Below, one piece after another: positions 35,582 to 46,217 of a stretch of 64,000 nt of DNA (position 1 is its first letter; the number at the start of each line of letters is the position of its first letter). The stretch lies in assembly GCF_019279795.1 (NCBI RefSeq), contig NC_056748.1:704619595-704683594 (forward strand), written 5' to 3'. This stretch comes from Protopterus annectens. Its lineage: Eukaryota; Chordata; Ceratodontiformes; Protopteridae. The translations under genes and the position numbers were made by a program. The notes below the pieces were generated by a model. That model was given only the letters and a program-made list of their open reading frames with translations, was not told where the DNA came from and did no database searches.

Positions 35582-35946
35582 GTCTACTTTACATAGTTGA
35601 CTTTTCACAAAGTCAACTTTCATATGGCTGAGACTATGTGATCGACTTTCGGAAAGCCGACCATGTAAAATAAACACAAAAAACACAACAAACACTTACC
35701 TTAAAACTGTTAGCAGGGGGGCAAGCCCACCTGCACCCCCACCGTGGGGAACTCCATCCCCCAAACCCCCTGTAATTTAAATGTGCCAACTCTGAGATCG
35801 CACTACAGTGCGGAAGAGGGAAATGTTCCCATTCCGCACTGTACGGAGATAGTGGTTGCCCATGGTCAGCTTTTCAAAAGTCGATCATATGGTCTCGGCC
35901 ATATGAATTTTGACTTGGTGAAAAGTCGATCATCTGAAGGGGACCC
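35580..35946. mobile_element. Foldback/TIR element with GGGTC ends (copy 3)
   Basis: It opens GGGTCTACTTTACATAGTTG and closes CATCTGAAGGGGACCC. Inside each end are small palindromes: GTTGACTTTTCACAAAGTCA on the left, and TCATATGG...CCATATGA on the right. The middle carries the family core (GCAGGGGGGCAAGCCC, TGCACCCCCACCGTGGGG, GTGCCAACTCTGAGATCGCA) and a hairpin on TACAGTGCGGAA. It is flanked by (TA)n on both sides. It has no coding capacity. Confidence 0.86.
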
Positions 35947-35950
35947 ATAT

Positions 35951-36020
<70 letters not shown>
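35947..36020. repeat. (TA)n block 4
   Basis: About 35 TA units directly following the foldback element, with one GATA near the start. Confidence 0.95.
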
Positions 36021-36024
<4 letters not shown>

Positions 36025-36782
36025 ATCATGTTTGAAGATTATTTTTAGCAGAATTGTGATAAATGTAAAAAAAAAAACTATTAACAGCATTTCCTAATAT
36101 ATCTCATGTGCTCAAAAATGTGCAGATGTTTTCAGTGTATGGCATCCCCAGTATAAAACTTTGGAGGGGATGTGAACAAAGAAAGTGGTAAATGTGTCCT
36201 AAGAAGGTACATTTATAATGACCAAAGAAAGAAAGAAACATTTTTTGTTAGACAAGCAGTTCAGACCCCTGAAAAATCCTGTTTGTATATTAAGCCTCCT
36301 CCAAACAGATAAGTACTCCTCTCCAAAAAGTATGTCTTGGGTTTTATTCTAGATAATATTATTCAAGCTTCTAAGCTATTGTTATTTCTATGTGAAACTT
36401 TAATGATCTATGGCAAGATTTGTATCAAAATAATGCTGGAAGAGAGTCCTGGCCAACAATTATGGAAAACTGAAGCAGCTTTGTGAATATATAGGATATA
36501 GTCTGCCACAGAATATATGTCACTCACATCATTTTATTTGCATATCCAGTTTACACTTTTATAACATATTATATGGGAAAAAATGATCAAATAAGAGGTG
36601 TCATATACCTATCTGTTATGATAACCTTTCATACATGTTTGCATTCAAGTTATTCAAATTACACTTTCCCTATACATAATCAGCTAATAATCGCTTACTG
36701 TAGGGCAAGGATTTTAAGAATTGGAGTATGAGGAGGTTACAATATAACAGAGTTGTTTGACTTTGTAACCAGCTAGACATGG
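36021..36782. other. Unassigned non-coding DNA
   Basis: AT-rich DNA with no gene or recognised repeat. Confidence 0.55.
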
Positions 36783-37132
36783 CCTACTAAGAAAGTATCA
36801 AGATAATTGACATAGTAATACACAAAAAGTTACTAAGAAAGTATCAAGATAATTGACATAGTAATACACAAAAAGTTACTAAGAAAGTATCAAGGTAATT
36901 GACATAGTAATACACAAAAAGTTACTAAGAAAGTATCAAGGTAATTGACATAGTAATACACAAAAAGTTACTAAGAAAGTATCAAGGTAATTGACATAGT
37001 AATACACAAAAAGTTACTAAGAAAGTATCAAGGTAATTGACATAGTAATACACAAAAAGTTACTAAGAAAGTATCAAGGTAATTGACATAGTAATACACA
37101 AAAAGTTACTAAGAAAGTATCAAGGTAATTGT
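36783..37132. repeat. Minisatellite, 46-bp unit, about 7.6 copies
   Basis: The unit is GTTACTAAGAAAGTATCAAG followed by GTAATTGACATAGTAATACA and CAAAAA. The first two copies carry CAAGATAATT and all later ones CAAGGTAATT; otherwise they are identical. The array therefore expanded very recently. Confidence 0.96.
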
Positions 37133-37544
37133 AGTTGAAAGTACTCTCAATGAAATATTACCTGCCCAAGATGACACTGACCTGGATTGCATGATATTAA
37201 GGGAATCCACCCACATGGAGGATTGACAACCCTCAGTTTTCACCAGCTCAATGTTTTGGTGACCACAAACAATTTGGCAGTTAGAAGTCAGTGAATCATT
37301 TGTTTCAATGAGTTTTTCAGCTGAAATACCAACTTTTGTAGGTTGTCAAAGGTCTCAATATTAGGGGCAGCATTCCTTGTCAGTAGCTGTATATATAATG
37401 CTATGGAAAGTACTGAAGGAAAAGTATACCTTTCTGCTGACGCTGCAAAGAAGTGTGACAGGACTGATAGACATGAAGGTGCAAAAAGATAAAAAAAACT
37501 ATTTTATTGCTGCAAACCTCTTTCAAATAGCAATTTTTGTCATT
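37133..37544. other. Unassigned non-coding DNA
   Basis: No gene. The long open frame that reaches 38354 starts in here by chance (ATG at 37377), but CR1 homology begins only near 37545. Confidence 0.55.
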
Positions 37545-38354
37545 ATTGATGTGGATACTCTACAAAAGGGCCTTACAGAAACAGATGCTTGGTGCCAGAG
37601 CCATGGGCTCAAGCTCAATGCCAAAAAATGTATAGTTATCCCCTTTGGGAAAAAACATGTATCCGTGAATTACCATATAGGTGGCAGTACACTAAACACC
37701 AAAAGTGTGATAAGAGACCTAGGGACACAGGTGGACAGTGGTCTCACCTTCGATAACCACATCGCCACAACAGTCAGGAAATCCTTCTATGTGGCACACC
37801 TCATCACTAAGGGCTTTTCATCCAGAAAAAAGGAGGTCATTGTCCCACTGTACTCATCCCTCATTAGACCCATTATAGAACACAACGCCCCATTTGGTAT
37901 GTACCTCTCAAGACATCTGCAACAACTGGAAAGGCTGCAGAAATACCTCACTAAAAGAATCACAGGCCTAAAGCAGATGCCCTACGCTGGCCACCTTAAA
38001 AAACTCCAGCTATACTCTGTCGCATATCATCTACTCAGAGGCGATCTCTGCTTAACTTACAAGCCCATGTCAAACCCAGAGCTGTTGGACATGCTAGACT
38101 TAAAGAAATCCAAATCCCTCAGAGCCACACGCTCCAGGGATCTAAACCTTGTCATCACAATAAACAAAATGTGCTGGAGGGATAGGTACCTGACCCAGAG
38201 ACTCCCCAGACTCTGGAATAGATTACCCATACGTGTTAAGCAGAGTGCCTCTTTGGCCCTCTTCAAAAGGAACCTTGACGATTGGATGGGAGAAAGGAAA
38301 TTCACCCCTGGGATCATGTCATTCACCCTGCTAGACAGGGGTCCAGGGAAGTAA
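37545..38354 (+). pseudogene. CR1 reverse transcriptase, C-terminal fragment with intact frame
   Basis: An uninterrupted frame encodes the part after the catalytic box: LQKGLTETDAWCQSHGLKLN, VIRDLGTQVDSGLTFDNHI, LIRPIIEHNAPFGMYLSRHL, LQKYLTKRITGLKQMPY, LLRGDLCLTYK and CWRDRYLTQRLPRLWNRLP, then FKRNLDDWMGERKFTPGI to the stop at 38352-38354. This is the thumb/C-terminal region of CR1-clade polymerases. The fingers, palm and endonuclease are absent because of 5' truncation. The lack of stops over 270 codons suggests a fairly young insertion. The upstream codons from 37377 are unrelated flank. Confidence 0.88.
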
Positions 38355-38443
38355 ATAGTGTGGGAAGAAATAGCCAGGGAATTGTTATGGCTAGGCTTGT
38401 ATAGGCCCTAGGCCTGATAGCCTAGTACCAACCTATGAACCTA
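37545..38443 (+). mobile_element. CR1-type LINE, 5'-truncated copy
   Basis: It contains the last ~270 codons of the reverse-transcriptase ORF and the short 3' UTR. It ends TAGCCTAGTACCAACCTATG then AACCTATT, the CR1-style direct-repeat tail with unit CCTATGAA. It is close in sequence to the neighbour at 39.9-41.5 kb, in the same orientation. Confidence 0.92.
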
Positions 38444-39894
38444 TTTTGGAACTGGCTTTTTTTTTTTTTTTTTTTTTACAAAATTGCAATTTTTTTAAGA
38501 GAAGGAGAGTATTTAGGGATACCTAAAAATCCATCACACCTAAGAGGTATGATTGGACAAGTATTCTAAATCATGGCATCTTACATGCATCATAAAACAA
38601 GATGGAGAACAATGTATATGGGAAGCATTTATCCAGGGAAGGAGTATTCAGTAAGACCAGAAGCAGCCGTATTAAGACAAGAGATAAGAGCTGTCCAGTT
38701 CTCATGGAGCTAATGTAAAAGCAAAGAAACAATGCAAAAAAAAAAAGCAGTAAATAAGGACTGTGGGGTGCTGGGAAGCACAGAAAATGATCCAACACTA
38801 GTAAGCAATACAGTTGTCATCTCTGTTTATAGTAAGAGTCCATATAAATTATTGATTGCAGTTTTGAAAACTCATCCTTGGAAAGTTGTAGAAAGGAACA
38901 AGGTAGTTCAGAGGTGAAAAGTCTGAGAAACAAATTAATAAATAAAATGACAGCAAAAGGGCAAGTTTGGAGGTGCATTTCTTAAATCATTCCCCATCCA
39001 AAATTTGTGTCTGTCTCTTTCACAGCCTTATTCATCTGCACCCTTTCCACTTGCACCCGACACTGTATAGCATCTACGTTATGTACCACTTTTCTATTCC
39101 CTCTTCCAGTGGATACAGTCTCAGTCATGTCTTCTTATAGGCCAACCTTTCCTTTTCCTGTTCCATTTTGATAACTGCTTTTCTCATTCTTTCTGTTCAC
39201 ATAATTGGCATGTCTGTGAACCACATAACCTGGATGCAGTGTTCCAGGTGTAGCCGTATATGTGCCTTGTAAAGGGAGTGCATGCTTATGCCATCTCTGG
39301 AATCTCCAAGTGAGAACCACAACCTCATGTTGGCCTTTAACTCTGCCCTCTGTGCTACATTTTATGGTTCAGTATGGTGTTAACTATTGAACTACTGTCT
39401 TCTCTACGGCTACCTATCCTAACAGATATGCTTTGTCCAGTGTCATCCACAAAAGTGCATATTCCTAAGATTTTCTGAAAAACAAATCTCCACTGTTGTC
39501 TATCTGTCTACTGCACAACTTGTAACATCATGCTATAGACTGGTCATATCTTACCTGACCACCAAGCTAACATTGGTGTCATTGGTGCCATCGTGCACAG
39601 ACTGCTTTTGCTGTTTTGCTGCTCTCCCCCAGTGTCTTATTTGACATAAACATGATAATAGGACTTGCCCTGGTACAGAACACTAAAGCACTGCACTGTT
39701 TATTATCTTTGTTTCTGCATCAGAATACACATTCCCCAACTGTTGCTCTCTTTCGTTTTGGTGAATTGGCCAGTTTCATATCCATTTCTCCACTAAAGGT
39801 TCTGTCTTTATACTGTTAAATTTTCCTGTCCTATCATGCATCATGGTAAGGCTTTGCTTATGTCAAGCTGTAGCACATTTGCAGGGCTATCTTT
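38444..39894. other. Unassigned DNA between two CR1 copies
   Basis: Contains a poly-T run at about 38459-38477 and an A-run at 38735. The part from 38.98 to 39.85 kb is C/T-rich and could be an old antisense repeat, but no motif is certain. Confidence 0.5.
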
Positions 39895-41417
39895 TTTTTC
39901 ACCTCCCACCATCAATGGGACCGGACGGTGTCCCAGGTTGCGTCCTACATGAGCTCAAAGATGAACTAACCCCTCACCTAAACACACAGTTTAAACTCAG
40001 CCTCTCCACAGTCTCTATCTGCCCACAGAGTGGCACACAGCAATGGTTATTCCACTCCACAAAGGTGGAGCCACAACAGACCCCTAGGAACTATCGCCCT
40101 ATAAGCCTGACTAGCTTGGTCTGCAAAGCTATGGAGTGCATCATCATGGATCTCATTAACAGAGACATTGGAAACCTCTAAACACTGGACCCTACCCAGT
40201 TCGGCTTTGTTAAGGGCAGATCATGCCTACTAAACCTGGTGGACTTCTTTGAGACAGTTACCAAGGCTATAGACGAGGGAAAGGTGGTCCACACAGCCTA
40301 CCTAGACCTTGCAAAGGCCTTCAATACCATTCCCCACTCAGGTATTATAGACAAGCTCACCAGCCTGAACATAAACCCCTACATCACGAGATGGGTTGCC
40401 AACTGACTCATGGACAGAACCCACATGGTAAGAGTTGCAGGAACTAGGTCTGACTCTAAACTGGTTACAAGTGGCATTTCCCAGGTTTCAGTCCTAGGAC
40501 CCCTCCTGTTTGGCATATACTTCTCAGAGGTACAGGCAAGCACAGGAGGACTATGGCTGACCAAGTTCACAGACGACTGCAAACTAGGGGCTATAATTGA
40601 CTCTGTGGCTGACACAGACATCCTCCAAAAGGGTCTCACTGAGACAGATACCTGGTGTCAAAACCATGGCCTCAAGTTAAATGCCAAAAAGTGCATAGTC
40701 ATCCCCTTTGGAAAATACAAAGCACCCACAAGCTACCACATTGGTGGTAGTCCCCTAAATACAGAAGACATAATAAGGGATCTGGGGACCCAAGTAGATA
40801 GTAACCTCTCTTTTGATAATCACATTGCCAATGTGGTTAGAAAATCCTTCTATGTGGCCCACCTAATCACAAAAGGGTTTGCATCCAGATCGAAAGAGGT
40901 CATTGGGCCCCTCTATGCATCACTCATCAGACCCATCAGAGAGTACAATGCCCCATTTGGGATGTACCTTACAAGACATCTGCAACAACTGGAAAGACCA
41001 CAGAAGTACCTCACCAAGAGGATCACTGGCCTCAAGCAGATGCCCTATGCAGCTTGACTGAAAAAACTCCAGCTGTACTCGGTTGCATACCGCCTACTCA
41101 GAGGTGATCTCTGCCTGACATACAAGGCCATGTCCAACCCAGAATTGTTGAACATGCTCCACCTAAAGAAAACCATATCCCCTCGAGCCACAAGCTCCAG
41201 GGATCTAAACCTCACCACAACAATAAATAGGACGTGCTGGAGGGATAGATTCCTGTCCCAGAGACTTCCCATGCTCTGGAACAAGATTCCAATCTACATT
41301 AGGCAGAGCTCCTCGCTAACCCTCTTCAGGAGAAACCTTGATGATTGGATGGGAAACAGAAAGTTTACCCCAGGGATCACTTCAATGGGTCTGCTGGACA
41401 GAGGCACAGGGAACTAA
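39895..41417 (+). pseudogene. CR1 reverse transcriptase with three in-frame stops
   Basis: One frame runs from MGPDGVPGCV to the stop after LLDRGTGN, with no frameshift. Visible boxes are NYRPISLTSLVCKAMECIIM, TQFGFVKGRSC, HTAYLDLAKAFNTIPHSGII, GISQVSVLGPLLFGIY and KFTDDCKLG (Asp pair at about 40572-40577), then the thumb and C-terminus. Stops lie at 40179-40181 (TAA), about 40396-40398 (TGA, after RWVAN) and 41055-41057 (TGA, after QMPYAA). The polymerase box reads FTDD where CR1 usually has FADD, and VPQGS is changed to ISQVS. Such an enzyme reverse-transcribes LINE RNA at a nicked target, but this copy is dead. Confidence 0.9.
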
Positions 41418-41502
41418 TCTAAGGGTATGGCGAAAGCCAACACATTCCGGCTAGGCTTATAAATGCCTTCGGGCAGATAGCCTAGTACCTACCTATGAAC
41501 CT
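39895..41502 (+). mobile_element. CR1-type LINE, 5'-truncated copy with most of the reverse transcriptase
   Basis: It starts at the beginning of the polymerase domain (PPTMGPDGVPGCVLHELKDE). It ends with the family 3' UTR (GGCTAGGCTTATAAATGCC, TAGCCTAGTACCTACCTATG) and the terminal AACCTATG repeat. It is the best-preserved CR1 copy in the window and the reference used to recognise the others at 2.8, 9.2, 37.5, 50.1 and 52.4 kb. No target duplication was identified. Confidence 0.93.
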
Positions 41503-42191
41503 ATGGTGACCCATCTTTAGAACTGGACCATACTAGCTAGTAAGGCAAAAATAATTGAAAATATAGATTGGAAAATTTGTTTGAAGACTCAAGTACCTCA
41601 TGAAAAAGTTTAGATTATTTTGCAAAATAAATAATAATAATAAAATCACATTATTAACTCAACGCATTTTAATTCATTGCCCATGTACACAGCAAATGGA
41701 CATTTTGAAATAACTAGTTTCTAGTATATCAGTGGAATTTAGCAAACCTGTTTTATTATTGTCTCAGAGGTTGCAAAATATCTGTTTATTGCTTTCATCT
41801 TTGTTTTGTTAATGTTGGTAAGAGTGTAAAGAAAATTTTTGTTTAGTTAGTTGAGAAGTAGAAAAAGAGCATCAGCAGTTCAGGGCAATGCGAGTCATGC
41901 TGATTATGTGTGAAATTATATAACTCATTTTTCAAGGCCAATTTTGAAAAAAAAGGCACTAAACGTATATTTTCTGTTTTCTTTCTTTTTACTGTTATAT
42001 TTTCTGTTTTCTTTTCGCTTTTTTTTTCAAATAGCAATTTTTTATTATTTTCTGTATTATACACATATCACAAACAATTGTAGTTTAGAGATGAACAATA
42101 ATAAGGAAGAGAACATAATACTACTAACTATATACAATATGTACAATAGTGCTGCTTATGGACATTACAACCCTTGAAATTAAAATTAGTT

Positions 42192-42192
<1 letters not shown>
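41503..42192. other. Unassigned AT-rich DNA
   Basis: No gene. It includes T-rich sequence (TTTTCTGTTTTCTTTCTTTT) near 41975-42020, which may belong to the 3' flank or tail of the antisense L1-type element. Confidence 0.5.

Positions 42193-42228
<36 letters not shown>
42193..42228. repeat. (TA)n microsatellite
   Basis: About 17 TA units close to the 3' end of the antisense L1-type element. Confidence 0.95.
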
Positions 42229-42233
<5 letters not shown>

Positions 42234-42424
42234 AGATAGGTACTGAAAATATATAATGCATTATACTTCATTTAAAATATATAGTCAGAGATAGAAGAGG
42301 AAAATTAACACTATTTTTGAGCCACAAAGGAAGAGAAATAAAAGAAAGAAAAATAAAGAAACATAAAAAACAAGGAGGTGCAGAGGAAAAGCTATATTAG
42401 TGTACTATCAGCATTCACAGATAC

Positions 42425-45400
42425 TTAGTCTTCAGAAAAATGTTCAAATAGGATATTCCAGAATTTCTGGAAGTAAGTACATTTTTTAGTGCTAGTTATT
42501 AAAAGTTTTTGTGAAGTAATATATTTAATCGCCATAGTTCTAAAACCTTTCCCAGACATTTTAGTGCGATCTAACCAGTGTTTGGTTATGTAGAATTTGA
42601 CTAGTAGGCAAAGTGTTATTAAAACATGTAATCTTAGTTTTGAGATTTTAAAATTAGTGATATGGTGTATCGCCATCTCCCATGAGAGGGTTGATTTGTG
42701 GTACCCCATTTTGTCTAGTGTCACCTTGAGAGAGCACCAAATGCTGTGAGAATGTCTACAGAAGCACATTATATGTATAATATCTGCATGAGGGTAGGAG
42801 CAGCAGGAGCATGTAGAGGATACATTAAGCTTAAATTTATTTAATAGAGAGGGTGTAAAATATAAATTGTTGTTAACCATAAATTGTGTGTATGTGAGCT
42901 TTTTAAATGGGGAGAATAGGAGGGTGGATTTAATGGCTGATATTTTTTGGTCTTCTAATAGATCAGATCCTTGTTGGTCCCAGTAGTCCGCGTAAATAAT
43001 TCTATCTTGGCATTTGATTGTATGTATGAGATTATAAGAGAGGGCTAATATACTCTTTTTGTTAGATAAAACTTTCAAAAGTTTAGATACCTGGTTGGAA
43101 TCAGAATCATCAATAGTGTCACCCTTAAATAAAGATGCGATAATTTCTCTTATTTGATGAAGTATTATTGTGTATTTTCTTGTTAAATTTAAGATATCGC
43201 ATAGTTCTAGAAGTGAAGAATCCCTTTATTTATAAATGTCCCAAAGTGTGTAGTGTTTTACTAGAGGGTATTCAACGAGGTTAATCATGTTATTATTCAA
43301 TTTTAGATTAGGGTTTAGGTGGATGTGTTGAAATAAAAGCAGAGCTTTTGCTAATTTCAGAGATTTAAAAATATCTTGAAAAGTTCTAACCTTATCCTTC
43401 AAGATATGACTCAGATTTATTTTTGTAAGAATTGATGGCTCTAAGAAGGGAAGTGCTTTGGAGTTGAAGTTGTTATTCAAAACGTGGTCGTACCACAAGT
43501 TTACCCAAAAGGGAGTCCATATTTGACTATCTGGGTGGTAGTTAGCAAGTGAAATAATTCTATTGGTGCACAAGATTCTATAGTAAAGTTGTAGATCTGG
43601 CAAGCCTAGGCCCCCTCTAGTTTTTGGGAAAATAAGTCTTTGATATGCTTCTTACTGACTTTGGATGCCAGATGAATTTTGCAAAAGCTTTGTGAATTTT
43701 AGTAAAGAACATATTAGGAATGGAAGAAAAGGATGCCTGAAAGTGGTAGAGAAGCTTTGGGAGGATATTCGTTTTAATGATAGATGTTTTAGACAACATG
43801 GGAAGTTTCATTTGTTGCCACCTGGTCATATCCTGAGAGATTCCTGACCATAGTTTGAGTATATTACAATGTAATATCTAAGAAGAGTGGTCATACCAAA
43901 TCCCTAGATATTTAAAGTAGACCATATTAAAAGGAGAGATCGGAAAATGGTTTTCCCTGTGAGCTGTAGTATTGATCAGGAATATATAGGATTTGTTTTG
44001 ATTAATTTTATAGTCAGATATATCAGCAAAAGTATTTAAGGTGGTGACTAACTTCTTGAGATCTACATTAGGATGTTCGAGGTATAAATTCCAGTCATCT
44101 GCAAAGGTGGCCAGGCTTATTTTGGTATGTAATATTTTAGGTATTGAGTGATATGTCTTTTGCAAAATGGAAAAAAAAAAGGTTCTAGGTATAAATTAAA
44201 TAAAAGAGGGGAGAGGGAGCAACCTTGTCTTGTACCATTAGAAATTTTTATCGGTTTTGAGTAAATTTTATTGATATATAGGCATGTATAAGAGCTATTG
44301 TACAGAATCTTGACAATATTGATAAACTCTATGGGGATATCAAAGTATGATAACACTACAAACAGAAAGTTCCAATTGACCCTATCAAATGCCTTACATG
44401 CATCCAATACCATTGCGTATCTTGGATTTTTATCTTTCTTGGTAAGGTTAATCATAATTTCTAATGTCAATGTATTATCCCAGGTGTGTCTACTAGACAT
44501 GAATCCCGATTGTTCTTTAGATATTAGAGAGGGGATCACATTCTAAAGTCTTTCAGCTAACAAAGATGATAGAATTTTGATGTCAACATTCATTAATGAG
44601 ACTGGCCTGTAATTATTCAAGTTCGACTTATTCAAGTTATTTTTAGGGCTCAATATGTTTTTTGAGTGGTTAATGTAGAGATCAGAAATACCGTTCAGGG
44701 AGATACAGTAACATAGTTTAAGTAAAATGGGAGCCAGATTATTTTTATAGGTTTTATAAAAATCCAGACAATAACCATCTGGACCTGGAGCCTTTCCTAA
44801 CTTAAGGTCTCCAATGGCATTCACTATTTCCTGTTGACTTAATGGGGCAGATAGAATTACTTTCTGGTCTTAATTTAGCATTGGGAATGTGAAATTGCTG
44901 AGATAGTCTTCTATCTCTGAAACTGGGGTTTGATGGTCATTCCTAGTATAGATGTCTGAGTATATCTGATGAAATAGTTGAATGATTTGTATATCTGATT
45001 TATATAGTTTGTCTTGACAGATAAGGGTTATCCTGGAAGATTCCTGTTTGTTTACAATTAGCCTAGCTAGTGCTTTGGAGGGGGTTTGCATCCATTCCGA
45101 ATATTTAGTTATAAACTTCAGTTCTTGCAGGGAGTAATTGAATTGATGTAAATCAAATAATTCTCTTTGGTTATCTATCATTTCAGTTTCCAGAGCTGGA
45201 GTATAGTTTTCTTGAAGTCTTTTGTCTAGTTCTCTAATCTCAGATACTAGGTGGTCTTCCTTTTCTTTCCTTTTTTTTTAAGATCCGTGGACTTTTGAAT
45301 AATTATTCCTCTAATTACCGCTTTACATGCAGCCCACTGAACATCATGTGGGATGTCTGTGTTATGTGTGTCCATACCAAACTCTGTTAACGTTTTTGCG

Positions 45401-46217
45401 ATTTCTTTAGTAACTTCTGAGTTATGTAAACTATTATTATTTATAGACCAAGTAGAACCTCTAGCTAAAGTAGATGAGCTATGTGTAAAGTTTATTATTA
45501 ATGTAATCTTTGAATGGTCTGAGAAAAACCTAGGTTCAACTAAATATTTTATCTGCCATTTTATTAATCCTTCTGACAGAAGAAAGAAGTCTAGGCATGA
45601 CCAAGAGTTGTGGCATTTAGAGAAATATGTATATTTATTGTTGTTTTGTTCGTTGACACCAAAGGAGACAGGGTCAACAAGTCCAAAATCTGAGATTAAG
45701 TCTATCAAAGCTAGGGAGGCCTGTCTATTGTATGACTTGGATTTACTGGAGCGGTCAAAGCTAGGATCAATTACCGCATTCCAGTCCCCCCCAGAATATA
45801 ATAATAATTGGGAAAGTTAAGTAAGATGCTATAGATTTTTAAAATAAAGTTTTGTTGTCCAGAGCAAGGTCCATAAACATTTAGAAATAAGATTGGTTTA
45901 TTAAGTAGTGGGTTTATACACTGGAAGTAACACTGTCTACCCCCCTGGTCTGATCCCCTATCTGTAATAGAGGCCTGTAATGAGTTTTTAATAATAATTG
46001 CTACCCCTTTAGAGTTATAATTGTTTCCTGCCGAAATAATATCTTTTATCCATTTCCTGTTCTTTTCATTTGTCCACTCTTCCTCGAGCATATGTGATTT
46101 TTGAATAAAACAAATATTTGCTTCTGACTTTAAAAGTAGGCGCATTAGACGGTTTCCTTTATTTTTGTCATGGAACCCTCTTACATTCCAGGAAATTAAT
46201 TTCCACACACTATCCAT
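42425..46217 (-). pseudogene. L1-type ORF2 remnant: endonuclease, reverse transcriptase, Cys-rich C-terminus
   Basis: Boxes follow in order on the minus strand. The endonuclease begins KLISWNVRGFHDKN near 46.2 kb and has a CFIQKSHM box, where L1 normally has QETH. The GGDWN box near 45.78 kb is split by a G-run frameshift, and FFSDHSKI follows near 45.5 kb. The polymerase shows GKAPGPDGYCLDFYK near 44.78 kb, NYRPVSLMNVDIKILSSLLA, QSGFMSSRHTWDNTLTLEI, LDACKAFDRVNW, GTRQGCSLSPLLFNLYLEP and an intact TFADDWNLY at about 44.1 kb. It ends with CSCCSYPHADIIHIMCFC near 42.8 kb. The pieces lie in all three frames, with about four shifts and extra stops. ORF2p nicks DNA and reverse-transcribes L1 RNA. 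Confidence 0.88.

Noticed and set aside
35160-36097. Tyr/Ile-rich open frames near 35.2-36.1 kb
   Set aside because: They run through (TA)n blocks and palindromic elements, and the YIYIYI translation is a simple-repeat artefact.
37377-37544. N-terminal part of the 325-codon frame as CR1 protein
   Set aside because: It has no match to the neighbouring CR1 copy. Homology starts near 37545, so the upstream codons are flanking DNA.
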